Shown in pieces: positions 1-11,555 of a DNA stretch of 57,079 bases. Source of the DNA: Labyrinthula sp. Ha (Eukaryota > Sar > Bigyra > Labyrinthulida > Labyrinthulaceae). A model generated the notes under the pieces. It did no database searches and was not told where the DNA came from. It saw nothing but the letters and a program-made list of their open reading frames with translations. The stretch covers positions 1 to 57,079 of the forward strand of contig JAALGZ010000095.1 of assembly GCA_015227615.1 (NCBI GenBank), read 5' to 3'. A program made the translations under genes and the position numbers. The stretch's first letter is position 1; each line of letters starts with the position of its first letter.

Positions 1-3000
1 ATCTGAAAGTAATTGAGCGAAATTTGGTGGCGAACTCGAATAATCGGAAATATAACCCAACAGAACCCAATAGTATCATCTCCTCAGAGAAAATTGGTTT
101 AGCTACCTATTATTGACCATTTTCTATGACTATATAATGTGAGACTGGCTTATGTGCTAAAAAGCTGTGTGCTTTTATTAATTTTGAAGATTGTAACATT
201 TAATTCTCTTTTTGAGAACCTCAATGCAGAAATACCAATAGGCGCTGCCAACAATAATGTACTAAGAAACCATTTAAGATTTAATTGCGAATTTTAAAAA
301 AGATAGACCTCCGTTCAATTTTCAGCTCTCATTTATACTAAAAACCGAGTCATTATTACTTATTTTCTACAAGCCTTTACGATTATTGATTTGTCCTCCC
401 TGTTAGAAAGCACACACGACCTTCTTAGCAGAATCCCAGGACATAAAACCCTAGTACGTTTAAAGCAAGCGTACAGATAGAACTTAGACATTAGTATTAG
501 CTATCAATAATTATTATTAATATCCAATAATTTATCTCAGATCTGATGCACAGTGTATTTTGTGTAAGAATCAGCTACTATTCATTCCTGTGTCTATCAG
601 GAATACTAATATACTGTTTTGTGTGTAAAATAACCAAATCTCTTTCAGAAATAGAATTAATGGCAATTAATAATATGATATCTAGATTCCTTCACCAAGA
701 ATAGCTCGTATAACTTTAAATACTAATTATTTCCTTCCCAAAGAGTGTTAAAGCGGCTTTTAATTGGCTTGCAAGAAAACCTTTCGTAATGTATAATTTT
801 TGAACTTCAATACCATGTTAATTCGCTTGCTAAATTTTCTTGCTCTTCAGAAATTTGTGACTGCTTATTTGTTAAATACACTGAATAATACTCTAATTAA
901 GAATTTGAGTAACGCCATCTTGTATGCACACTCTAAAGTACTTTCCTACATAATGTTATTCATATTCTTTGTGCTAATTAACAATATTAATACCCATTTC
1001 TAAAACGATAAATAGCTCACACAACTTCTTAATACAGTACGAAGTTTATATGCATACGACTTCAGGGTTGATTTAAATGTTATTTCAATTCCCAAATATA
1101 CAGAAATGCCATATTAACCAAATAAACACTATTTCTTCACCAATATGGAGGTGGAGAAACTGTCGCAGCACATAAAATAGTTTAATGAAGTTGAGTTTCC
1201 AGATAGAAAATTGATATGAAAAACATTAACCAATTTATATATATATTTATCTCGTACAGTTGTCATGATAACACTAATTCTCTATATTGTTCATCCCCCC
1301 CCTTGTGAACCTGCAGTCACTACCTTGAATATGAGTTTATTGTATCAAATATTTGAGGGGGCTGAGTGGCTAAATATTAGCAGAATGAAATATCTTCGGG
1401 AATTTTTTATATAATATTGATTTAATTTAAGCTACCAATTTAAAAAAGAATTTAAGAAAAGAAGAAGATTGAACATATAGTCAGTCGTGAGGTCAGCTGG
1501 TGATTTGCAGATGGTCAAACAAAATAAGCTAGTTAATGTATGATCGACAAAAAATTAATTTTCTGCAGGACAACTTCTATTACTTTCTTGTATCATACAA
1601 TATGCCACTAAATAGATACTACGCCATTTGTGCATCAAACTTAGAGACCAGAACTAGGAAATTATATCGTCAAGAACATAATAAGATTCTTGCAAGAGAC
1701 ATCAGCCAAAGTTGGGGATATATACTTTGGTGTATATTATTTCTTAATCCAGTTTATAATATTGCCCGGGCTTAGTATTGCGGGCTTTGTGATCTTGTAG
1801 AAATATGGGAGAAGCTGGAAGTATGGAGGAGTAGTTGATGAACAGTAGTCTTGATCATACATATATGTTTTACATGCGTAGTTGCGACGCTTTGATTCTA
1901 ATTTAGAGTTGGGAATCGGATTTGAAATAGGCTGTTTGGGTTATTGTTAGTATTTCATATATGTCTTCATTTGAGAAAATACCATTTTCAGCAACTAAAT
2001 GCAATAAATGATCACATGGTTTCGCTGTTTTTACAATAAATTATTTTATTTGTGGAAAGGTGTAAGACTAAGTTCTGGAGCAAGATGGATGTGTTAAAGG
2101 GAAATCAAAGTAACCGAGCTTTCGGATAGGTTCATTGCATGCTTTTCTTATCATATGTATAGGAAGCTATCTGAGTCTCGGTAATAACTTCTCTTAATTT
2201 ATGCCCTAGATACCAGCAATTTTGTGTCTTTCTCATCAATTAGTATTGAGGTGGTGAGCCTACTTTACTGTTTCTTGATTTTTGTTTCCTTTACAGTATA
2301 TTGCTCCTCTTGCAGAATATGTTTCGTAGGAATTGTCAAAGTTTGATTAAAAGCCAGTGCAACACTTTCAATTATTTTATTTACTTTTCTGTGTGTCTTT
2401 GATCACCCAAAAACTAATCTTGGACCATGCTCAAGATTCTTACGCGTGCGCTTATTACCCATACTAGGCCCTGTTGTATTTAAATTGTTTATCTAGTGCA
2501 TGATAGCATTTTATCCTAAAATTCTTACTACATAAAATTCTAATTCAGATTTATCATGTTATACAACACACTCTTCTCATCGCGTTATTTGTAAACCATC
2601 ATATGTACGTGTTCATGTCGAAAGGCATATTTAATATGAACAGCTTGCTTAGTATTTTGATGCCTACTGTGCTCGGTTTAAAAGGTTCTATCCTGTCTAC
2701 AGATATAGTTGTAACAGCTAAGCATATGTGCACTCCTACAACTCTAAGGCTCCAATACGTGTGCCATAGTACGCGGCTTTTTTGATAACTGACTGCTTAT
2801 TTGTTTACTCCATTACTCACTAAGACAAAACTCTAACTTGTGTTATGATCAAATTGTCTCTAAGTTTTAAATCAATTAAGTAAATATATTTCCTGTAACA
2901 CTAGTAACAAAAAAGTACCAGGTAATACTCTTTGGAATCTATAAACCTCGTTATCGCCTTCATCAACACGCTTTCAATTATTTTTCAATGCTAGCTATAA

Positions 3001-4463
3001 CTCTAATATTATTTGTAACTATTTTGTACGTGGTCCATTTGCATCATCATAGTCAAATTCATTTTGTACAACCTTTTATCATTATTATTCTTATATTCCC
3101 AAATATAGCTTGACCATAGTCTATGGTGTGAGGCACTTTGCCTATTCATTATTCTTACATCTAAGGTCAAAATTTGTTTTAATACTTCAAAAGGCTAATC
3201 TCCTGTCAAGTCAGGCTTAACTACGAATATAAAAGAAACTGGTCAAAAATGTAAATAATTCAAGCTCTTTCATATATGTTAAGAGGGAATATGGATTTGA
3301 GTTAACATAAGAATAAAATCATAAAAGAAAAATCTTGGCAATTCAAACTTAGGTTTCATTATTCTAGCTTGGTAATATAATTTTACGATTGAAATCATTA
3401 GAGAAATAGGAACGTGAAACTAACATTTTAGGCCATGGTGGTGGGTAGGCCACACTCATCTGAACAACTTTAAGTCAATTGTGTCGATAGGAAGCATTTG
3501 AAAATTAGTTTAGCTAATCACTTTTTATTTAACAGTAATACATTATAAGAGTCAAGACCCGCTGCTTATTAAAACTCCATTGATTACCTAGCGTTTGATA
3601 TTATTCAGTTGTTCTACTTATTATTGTGAGCATTGAGAGAAGAGAAGCAAAGGTCTCGGAACATAGCAAGTGCAAAGTTTTCTAATAATTGTGTTGAATT
3701 TAATCTCATTACTCTCGGCTAATCAGAGGCATAACGGAGAAAAGTTAATATTATTTTGAATGGTATGGATAATACCTAATTATTACAAACAATAAAGCTA
3801 GAAATATTATGATATAAGTGCTTTTTAATCAAAAGCCTCTTATCTTATTCTTTTCTTTGTAGCCTTCTGCTTCAAGTATATTCTGTTGTTTTAGCCAAAA
3901 CATTACAAAAGAAACTCGAATACTTTATTTATTAGAAGTAATAAAACCTTTTTATTATTCATATACTGGTGTTGGGCCTGGCCTGGGAAATTCTATCGGT
4001 ATTTTTAATCTCTAACCAGAAGCCTATTAAATTACCTGATACCCTCCCGGTAATTCAGTATTTGAAATTCATAATGTAGAGAAATGTTTATAATAATTAT
4101 TTTTCTCTTGTTATTCAAAGTTCAGAATGTGTACCCAATAGTCAACTTAGCCGTTAACCGCGATAACTGAAGAACAAAGTAGGAAGGGTCTCGAGACCCC
4201 GGGCTCGTTTCTTTACCGGGAAATATAGCAGGTTTTGGTATATGAATAAGTCTTATCGAGATATGAGAGTTTTATATGTCTCGAGAAATTGGTTCAATCT
4301 CTAATCCGTTGAAACCACTCGGGAAAACTAAAAGACCGAGGACAACTCTAAAAGAATAGAAACTATGAAGAAGCCAAAAGAGCTGAATGTACTGAATATA
4401 TATAGGTAAGAGTTAGCCAGATTATTTGGCTTATTGAGATAAATATCAGCCCAACGCAAACAT
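1..4463. other. AT-rich intergenic DNA, no gene seen
   Basis: I find no convincing gene on either strand here. The open frames are short (60-80 codons), rich in Phe, Leu, Ile and Asn as expected for AT-rich non-coding DNA, and carry no motif I recognise. No tRNA-like or rRNA-like block stood out by eye. Promoter elements for the phosphatase gene must lie in the last few hundred bases, but I cannot point to a specific site. Confidence 0.6.
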
Positions 4464-4546
4464 ATGATTAAAAACGCACGAACTTTCTTCTTTTGAACAA
4501 CTCAAGGACAAGTTCTTCAAACAAAACTATAACAAAAAAGAAAAAC

Positions 4547-6094
4547 ATGTCAAAAGAAAAAGAAGATGTTATATTGGCTCACTATACTGGAAACGTAGTA
4601 AAGCCCGAAGAAGAAACCAAAACAAAATCAGACACCCAAGTCAAGTTTCTATCTGCTGCGCTTGCTGTTTGCTTTGTTGCTTTGATTGTGACATCAGCTT
4701 TGTTAATCTCCAAAGATGACTCCTCTTCTACAACAGAAATTTCTTCCTTCGCGGGAATAAATGTTCAACTTTCTGGACAAGATCTAAGTTGTGGAACAGG
4801 AGAATACTACAATAGATTTGCAACCAAGAATATTTACCAGAATCGTCTTCGAATGGATGAACTCAGTGACGAAGTGGATGGAAATTATTACCCAACATTT
4901 TTAGAATCTTCTGAAACTTGTGAACTTAAAAAAGTTTATTTTCTTTCAAGACATGGAACTCGATTACCTACAGATGGAAGTGCAGAGGAAATGCAAGCAT
5001 TTAACTTCAACAATGACATGGTTGTACTTTTCTTGTTCTCATTAAACTTTTAGTTTCTAGATGAAGGTCTTTTGTTACCTTTAGGGAAAGAAGAATTATA
5101 TTTGACAGGAAAAAGATTTAGAGAAAGGTATGAATTTTTACTAGATACTGAAATTGAGTATCATCCAAGAGTTTATGACTTTAACAGTAGCGCAAAAGTA
5201 AGAGCTTTAGAAAGTGCGGAATCTTTTGCACAAGGTTTTTTAGAGTCAGAGTCAAATCCAAGACCAGTAGTAGCAATTAAATCTCTAGATCAAGATAGTG
5301 ATCCTTTCCTTCGTTTTCATTCTGGCTGTGCATTAAAAGAATTTGAAGAAGATAGAGAAGATGCAAATTCTAGTTTTGCAAAATTGCAAGCTTTAGGTGA
5401 AAAATATTCTCCAATTTTAGAAGAACATTTTGCAGATCTTGATTTTGATAGAAATGCAGGAAGTATAATTGAATTTGCAACTGTTTTATACACTGCGTGT
5501 CCATATGAACAAGCTCAAGGTTGTGTAAATGAGAATTTTAATACTGGATTTACAGAAACTGCTTGTGAATTAATTCTAAATGAAACAATAATTGAAATAA
5601 TGGAATACTTAGCCGATGCGGAAGATTATTATTATGGTGCTCTTGGTGATCAAATTAACTTAGACCAAAGCTGCATGCTTCGAAATGAAATAATAGACTT
5701 TTTGGATGGATTAAGCACTGATGGAATTGAAGAGATGAATTTCCGATTTGCATTTGCTCACGCAGAAACTCTGCTTCCTTTAATGGCTCATTTTAATTTT
5801 AGTATTTATCAAGATGGAAATGGAGTTTTGGAAAATAATATTTTTACAGTTGAATCAGATCTTTTCTCAGAAGAAATTTTGCATAGAAATTTTCGAACTT
5901 CTGCAGTTAGTCCACTTGGAAATAATTTAGCTTTTGAAAAGTATGAATGCGATGGAGAAGAACTTTTGGCTATTTTACATAATGAAATTGTTGTTTATGA
6001 AGGAACTCAAGAAGAATTTGTAGAAATAGCTAATTTTTATGAAGATGAGTGTGATTACGAAGCAATTTGTGCACTCAATGAGTATGAAGCTTAA
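4547..6094 (+). CDS. MINPP/phytase-like histidine acid phosphatase, membrane-anchored
   Basis: This is probably a multiple inositol-polyphosphate phosphatase-like enzyme (histidine phosphatase clade 2), which removes phosphates from inositol phosphates through a phospho-histidine intermediate. Exons 4547-5023 and 5054-6094 give 505 aa, close to the family's usual 480-500. Residues 33-54 form one hydrophobic segment after a Lys/Glu-rich N-terminus, suggesting a type II membrane anchor with a lumenal or extracellular catalytic domain. The catalytic RHGTR lies at residues 135-139 in exon 1, and the proton-donor HAE triad at about 395-397 in exon 2, so both exons are needed. Many cysteines in the second half fit a secreted disulfide-bonded fold. 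I chose the ATG at 4547; the frame is open for 18 codons upstream but has no ATG. A 10-codon upstream ORF (4464-4496) precedes it. The stop is 19 bp from the convergent carrier's stop. The family is clear; the exact substrate is inferred. Confidence 0.85.
5024..5053 (+). other. Predicted 30-nt spliceosomal intron
   Basis: The stretch begins GTACTT, is pyrimidine-rich, and ends TTTTAG. It contains an in-frame TAG at its last three bases and is exactly 30 nt in phase 0, so removing it joins the two halves of the phosphatase in the same frame. The halves carry different catalytic motifs, which argues for splicing over chance. Alternatives are one nonsense mutation in an otherwise intact gene, or a 33-nt variant starting at 5021. 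I saw no comparable intron in the other host genes. Confidence 0.65.
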
Positions 6095-6113
6095 TTAGTA
6101 AATGTTTAGACTT

Positions 6114-6950
6114 TTAGTTTTTGAAAAATTCATATACAGTTAAAGTAACAGCTGAATTTGGTGCAACTCTAAAAATTGTTGGTACTAACCCTTTATATAG
6201 TGAAAATAATCCTTCATTCCGAATCATTAATTTTGCACTTTGAAAAATAGTTTTATATTTTCTATTCATATTTTGTTTTTGTTGTATTCTTGATTTAATT
6301 ACTTGATATGGATAAGTTATAGAAGTTGCAATAATTTTAGAAAAAACTCCAATACAAAAAAAATAATAGAAATCATTACAAACAAAATATTCATCTAAAT
6401 TTGTTTTTTGAAGTTTAAGTTCTTCGTATAGCATAAACTGAATTGCACCATTACTAGTTAGCAAAAGAGCAGGAATTAATCCTCTGTATAATCCAGATAT
6501 TCCTTCTTGTTTAAATATTTTATTAAATGCATTTCCCGTATTTGAATAATGCTGGTTATTCTTAGTTTGCAATTCTAAACGAGTCTTGATCACCCAAATT
6601 GGGTTTGTCAGCACACATGTTAAACAACCAGCAACTGTTGAAGCTGTAAAGTGAAAGCTAAAACTTTCTTCGGTAAAAATTTTATGTTGACGAAATTTTT
6701 TCTTTGTTCTTTCGTAAAATTCAAAGTATAAACCCCAAGAAACAGATGATCCAATAGAAGCAGGTGTAATTCCTCTATATAATCCTCTAACGCCTTGATT
6801 TAACAAGATTTTTCTACCACGTTTTAGGAAAGATTGATTTATGGCTCTTTCGTCTACTTGAGATTGTACCTTAATTACATCTATAGGATGTAATAGGAGA
6901 GAACTGGTTAAACCTGCTGCTAATCCACTAACCAGAACATTTGCTTCCAT
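6114..6950 (-). CDS. Mitochondrial carrier (SLC25A32/folate-FAD-like)
   Basis: An intronless 278-aa mitochondrial carrier family protein of normal length with three tandem repeats of about 95 residues. The signature PX[DE]XX[KR] appears in repeat 1 (P22, D24, K27); repeats 2 and 3 carry the variants PIWVIKTR (P117, W119, K122) and PYQVIKSR (P214, Q216, K219). The PIW and PYQ variants, and the SWGLYFEFYE stretch at about 71-80, are typical of the SLC25A32/33/36 branch that moves folate, FAD, NAD or pyrimidine nucleotides across the inner mitochondrial membrane; the third-repeat PYQ form points most to SLC25A32. The Met at 6948-6950 lies just before the first membrane helix, as expected. The gene converges on the phosphatase with 19 bp between stops, so the 3' ends of the transcripts probably overlap. 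The substrate is inferred by family resemblance only. Confidence 0.88.
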   Translation of the reverse strand: MEANVLVSGLAAGLTSSLLLHPIDVIKVQSQVDERAINQSFLKRGRKILLNQGVRGLYRGITPASIGSSVSWGLYFEFYERTKKKFRQHKIFTEESFSFHFTASTVAGCLTCVLTNPIWVIKTRLELQTKNNQHYSNTGNAFNKIFKQEGISGLYRGLIPALLLTSNGAIQFMLYEELKLQKTNLDEYFVCNDFYYFFCIGVFSKIIATSITYPYQVIKSRIQQKQNMNRKYKTIFQSAKLMIRNEGLFSLYKGLVPTIFRVAPNSAVTLTVYEFFKN

Positions 6951-7270
6951 AAAATTGCCGTATACAGTAATTCAGCATTGTAGTTTTGAGATTGGGCGCA
7001 CTGCGAGGAATATCGAGAATATAGATCGAGAAGTATCGTACGAATAAATTCTTGAAACAATTTTCTCGTTTTGGATTCTAGTTTCACTACTATTGTCTTT
7101 AGAAACAGACTCTAATTGTCTCCGACTTCCATTTATAGTTCGCAATTGAAAAACAATTTAAAATGTTGAAAATTGTTCTCATATTTCTTCTAGTAAACGA
7201 GTTAGTGATAACTTTTCTATTGCTGAACATTAATGTTTATTATGGTTGAATTGAAGATGCACTCAACAAG
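6951..7270. other. Upstream region of carrier gene
   Basis: About 320 bp between the carrier start and the first trace of LINE coding sequence. It holds no open frame of note and presumably includes the carrier promoter; no specific element can be assigned. Confidence 0.4.
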
Positions 7271-8925
7271 TGCACTTGCAAATGGATCATTATCTCATGT
7301 ATATATGGTTAAGAAACAAACCCCTTCATCATATTGGCCAATAACGTTGCTCCAAATATCATTCAAAATCTTGGCAAAAATAATCAATAACCGGCTAAAA
7401 ATATAGCTGAAAAATACCTTCATATCAAGCAGGTTTTCGCAAATATCTTGCAACAACCCACAAGATCAAAATAGCGAAAGGAATAATTACGAAAAGTGTA
7501 ATGGGGTACTTTAGACTCAAGATGCTTCTCATCGACTTCAAGAAAGCTTTCGACTCAGTTTCACACAGCATTATCCGTCTTTCGCTTAGGGGACATGGAG
7601 TACCTAAATCATTAATAAAACAGATTATGTACCTCTACAGCTTAGCAAAAGTCAAAGTAGTTGAAGGAGAAAAGGAATCCAAAACCACAAGAATTCAAAA
7701 AGGAGTCATGCAGAGTGATAGCCTATCACCAACTCTCTTTATTCTAGCACTGAACAGCATCATACATCGCCTGAAAGACAATACATGTGAGAAAGTAATT
7801 TTTGGAACCGAAAAAGTACAACTCATGGCCTTCGCAGATGATGTAGTTGCGTTTATTAAAGATGACTTCCAAGTAATAGATCTTGTCCAACAACTTGCAA
7901 AACTGGAACATATCACCGGTCTCGGAATAAATATCAGCAAAACGATGATCATGTGCATGGAGAAAGTACCTAAAATACAAGAAAAAATACCTGATGCTCT
8001 GATCAATAGACTTTTGTGGAAGTTTCATTGTGAAAGACGCAGCCCCTTCTTCCAAACTAAAAGATCCTCGAACTGTCACCGGGTTTCTAGATACTGCGAT
8101 GGCACAAAAAACCGTTCAAGAACAAGAACCCTTGCAGTTTCACACGTAGAAGATATATTGACCAGTTTACTCAGGAAGAAAGTTCCAAATATTGAAGTCA
8201 ATGGCCAAACAGTACAGGGAACAACCAAGATGAAGTGTCTGGTAGCATTATTTAAACTTCGGGACTGGATCAAGAAGAAGTCTTAGATAAGATAACGAGG
8301 GCATAAAGTGACTTGAACCAGCTCAACTACCTTCTAAAGTCGATCATCTTGAACAAGAAAACCAAAAAGGGGACCGTCTTGTCACTAGCCCTCTCACCCC
8401 TACTATATAGCTGCCAGAACTGCAAGATCACCGCCAACATCAAGAAGAGACTCAACGAACTCTCTAAAAATATAAAAAGAATATAGAAAACCTGGAGAAT
8501 ACGAACTTCAAGCTGCACGATGGGGATATAAACGTCTGTGAACTTGCAGAGCAAGGAATCCAAGCCTTCAGTGAGCAAGAAACTGTGGATGTCAAACTAG
8601 AAGCGATACTTGAAACAACTGTTCTGAAACCTGAAACACCAAAATGTCTCCGTGAAAGAATATATTTTGGAACAAGCGCTAAAGCAAAGCACGGTCGTAG
8701 AATATCTGAAAAAACATGACGAACCGGTGCATCATGACCATGAACCCCCGACTTCAACTTCAGAATATCCTGAGCATAGCCTAGGAAGTAGCACTTTGAA
8801 CCTCCCATCAGTCCACCCACAGCGTCGCAAATCACTGGAACCTTCTCCCATACATCTCACCACACCGCCTAAGACAAGACTTGGATGCTCCCTCCTAACC
8901 TCTAATACATCCAACTAGTTTATAA
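7270..8925 (+). mobile_element. Decayed non-LTR retrotransposon (LINE) fragment
   Basis: Coding similarity to a LINE polymerase begins near 7,315 with a WPITLLQISFKILAKIINNR-type stretch (RT motif 0/1), moves to another frame at about 7,500, and continues through the RT core to about 8,010. Beyond that, frames shift again, with coding-like traces to about 8,470 (thumb-like) and a last open frame at 8,652-8,918. No 5' ORF1, no endonuclease and no poly-A tail were recognised, so this is a 5'- and probably 3'-truncated old insertion. No target duplication was found. Confidence 0.7.
7501..8286 (+). pseudogene. LINE reverse-transcriptase core (broken)
   Basis: A 261-codon open frame with RT motifs in order: DFKKAFDSVSH (fingers/palm motif A) at residues 12-22, GVMQSDSLSPTLF (motif B; functional elements usually read G-x-x-QGD-PLSP) at about 68-80, and the catalytic MAFADD (motif C) at about 109-114, then GLGINISKT (motif D region) at about 139-147. 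After residue 168 the sequence loses family resemblance, consistent with a frameshift. The FADD box and motif-B wording are seen in the R2/NeSL/CRE-like part of the LINE tree, but clade assignment is tentative. Upstream RT sequence continues in a different frame, so the element cannot encode an active polymerase. Confidence 0.75.
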
Positions 8926-10129
8926 TTCTCTGCACACCGAAGAAAAATTCTAGGCAGCTAGAAAAGGAAAACCAAAACATAATAAGAACAGGAGAAGCAA
9001 CTTTAACACCAACTTGAAACCCGAAACCATCACAACCTAATAATATATCATCTTCTTGGACCTGGGTGTAGCTAAGGAACTGGCAACACTAAAATCGTCA
9101 GATCACGCAGCACAAGCCAAATAGCCCCCAAAACCCAATAATTAGTATCTGGAAGATGGAACTGAACAGGTAAAAGATTAACATGCAGCGTATAAATACC
9201 CTGTTGGATTCACAATCGGTTTTCTGGAGCTTGGATGTAGATATTAACACGCTCAGAGAGAAATATGTAGCTGAAAACACAAATCTTGGTTAAATATCAC
9301 TGGGAAACATCTAATATAATATCAAGAGCCATCTGGAATCACTTCATGCTGCAACTAGACAGCTGGATCACTCGAAGTGGCATCTTTTGGTCTTTAACAG
9401 TCGTGATTGTTGTTTTCTTTCAATTTTGGATTTAATTTTGAGAAATAACAAATTCTTAGGAAATCATGCACAAGATTCAAGATGTTATTGGGAAAAAAGG
9501 GGCCTGCTGTTTAAGAATACCTGTTAATGAAAGTACCTTAATTTCAATATTAGTTTTGCTGTATAGAGCATGGGCAAAACCGCAGGCTCGTTTCGACTCT
9601 GCAACAACTTAAATCTTAAGTTTTACTTAGATTCATAGATACGCAGTAAACGGCTACTTTTGTGATAAATCAAACTATAGCACAATCTCAGAATAAAAAA
9701 ACTGTACAGCACCTTCTCGTATTTAGTCATGCAGTTGATGATTGCTGATTATCTTTGGAATGGCTATTGGCATAACGGGAGGGTAGTATTTTTGCTACCG
9801 TTCAGCAACGAAAATATAATGACATAAGCGTTAAACTAAAAGAGAAAAAGGTTTTTTAAAGAAAAGGAAAATAAATCTTAGCCTGGAACCAGTTTTGCTC
9901 AGGGTTATTTTCATCTTTGGTCACGTGTGGTCAATCATCTGTTCATTAGCTCGACACGATAAACGCAATAGACACGATTTTTTAAAGTCTGAATATCCAA
10001 CTTTTTCAACACAGAATTGAGAAAAAAAAACTAATGCTCCTGTCTAAATATTAGCACCTTTCCACATATTCCTCCAATTCTCAGTTTGCGAACTCGGAAA
10101 CTCAGAGTTCAACTTCTTTACCACATGTT
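8926..10129. other. Intergenic, no gene seen
   Basis: No open frame with recognisable family features. The stretch follows the LINE fragment and precedes the duplicated block around the first TTL-like gene. Nothing further can be supported. Confidence 0.5.
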
Positions 10130-11555
10130 TCATTCCCCCGCTATCTCGAAATTTTCACAAAGTACAATAACTGGAACTTTGGCTATATGGCCCGATTTCA
10201 TGCTCTACCATCTGGAAATTTTACCGACGTATTTCTTAACTATGTGGTTATTTCTTTTAATTTTATTCAACCAATCAAAATCCGTGTATTTTTGAAACGT
10301 GTGTCAATAAACTCAATCCAATTAATTACAACAACATGAAGAAAGACGTAATTCGATATTATACACCCAAACATGAGCTATCACAACTCCCAAACGCTTT
10401 TGATAATCTGAAATCTAAGTTTGAAGTTCTTAGAGTAGCTAAGCCAGATATTGCGGACATTATTTGGTGTCATAAACAGTCAATAGATATCAGAAATGCG
10501 CTTCGAAAAGGAGAACAGGTTGTTGGAGGAAGTGGTCTTGCAAACTCAAGAGTTCTGGAAGACAAGTTGAACCTATCTATTTTAGAAAACTCTATTAAAG
10601 AAAATATTTTTCTTCAGTCCAAGTTTTTTTCATCTAAGGCGCAGGCTCTAGAATTCCTTGATGGGTTTTTCTTAAACCTGCATGAGGAAAAAACACCTTT
10701 TTGGATATTAAAAGAATCAGGTGGAAACTGTGGTTCAGGACTTTATGTTATATACAAGCATAATTATAAGTCCACCATTGAGGGGTTGCGTACCAGTGAA
10801 TTAGATCTTGTGTTACAGGAATATATTGCAAATCCAAGTTTATGGAATGGAAAGCATAAATTCCACTATAGAATATTTATTATTCTGAAAGCAACAGGTG
10901 AATCCTGGATTTTTCACAAATGTTTAACTCATATAGCAAATAATGAATATACTCAAAGTGATATTGAGCCGCAAACTCAGTTTACAAACGTGGCAATGAA
11001 TGTTCACGATGAAGATCTTTTCAAAGGATGCCCAGTATATAATTTAGCAGAATCTGGAGCATTTTTGGATGAGCTCAAGAATTTGCTAAAAATATATTTT
11101 CATGAAGCAGTTCTTTTCATGAAGTCACAAACAAACAAACGGAACTTTGTGCATATTGGTGCGGATGTAATGTTGAAGGAAAATGAAGGAAGACCTTTTG
11201 TGTTGGAGTTTAATATTCCACCTTCAACTGGGATGTATGGAAAAAAAGTCCCTGAGTCAAACATAGAGCTGTACCAGGAAATGTTTTCGTCCATTGCAAG
11301 TTCATTTTTCTTGGGAGAAGACATTGACGAAGACTTGTGGATTCCTGCTAGTGAAAAACTCCAAGAAGTTAAGGAGGTCTCTAACTCCTTAACAGGCCTG
11401 AATAATTTTCAATGGCAAATGTATAAAAAGAGATTTTTAAAAAAATGATTAAAATGCTTTTTTCTTTGTACAAGTCCTGAAAATTCTTCATGATGTGCTG
11501 ATGTAAATATTATCTAGACTGCTAGTCCTTTTGCTTTTTAGATAAGGTCATTAGG
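10130..11555 (+). repeat. Duplicated block around TTL-like copy 1
   Basis: Similarity to 23,690-25,045 (inverted) covers the whole gene plus about 150-200 bp upstream, including a matched TTTTTGAAACGTGT box about 45 bp before the ATG, and about 100 bp downstream, including a CATTCTTCATGA-like motif. The duplication therefore took the likely promoter and 3' end with the gene. Exact ends fade and are estimated by eye. Confidence 0.7.
10336..11448 (+). CDS. Tubulin-tyrosine-ligase-like ATP-grasp protein, copy 1
   Basis: An intronless 370-aa protein of about the length of human TTL (377 aa). TTL-type ATP-grasp landmarks run in order: KESGGNCGSG (nucleotide-binding loop, residues 126-135), QEYIANP (161-167), KFHYRIFI (175-182, like K-F-D-I-R in TTL), FTNVAMN (216-222, like L-T-N-H), GADVMLKEN (276-284) and LEFNIPPSTG (290-299) with probable metal ligands D277, E291 and N293. 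Such enzymes ligate amino acids (Tyr, Glu or Gly) to tubulin or other proteins in the cytosol or cilium; which one here is unknown. The start is chosen because copy 2 has an ATG at the same place; homology upstream of it has no ATG and an in-frame stop. An inverted, largely similar copy lies at 23795-24904. Confidence 0.8.
   Translation: MKKDVIRYYTPKHELSQLPNAFDNLKSKFEVLRVAKPDIADIIWCHKQSIDIRNALRKGEQVVGGSGLANSRVLEDKLNLSILENSIKENIFLQSKFFSSKAQALEFLDGFFLNLHEEKTPFWILKESGGNCGSGLYVIYKHNYKSTIEGLRTSELDLVLQEYIANPSLWNGKHKFHYRIFIILKATGESWIFHKCLTHIANNEYTQSDIEPQTQFTNVAMNVHDEDLFKGCPVYNLAESGAFLDELKNLLKIYFHEAVLFMKSQTNKRNFVHIGADVMLKENEGRPFVLEFNIPPSTGMYGKKVPESNIELYQEMFSSIASSFFLGEDIDEDLWIPASEKLQEVKEVSNSLTGLNNFQWQMYKKRFLKK

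Noticed and set aside
800-2785. Small open frames in the first 3 kb
   Set aside because: Length and composition are as expected by chance in AT-rich DNA; no motif, no neighbouring signals.
5051-5053. TAG as a reassigned sense codon
   Set aside because: A single case, easily explained by a GT...AG intron; other genes use standard stops.
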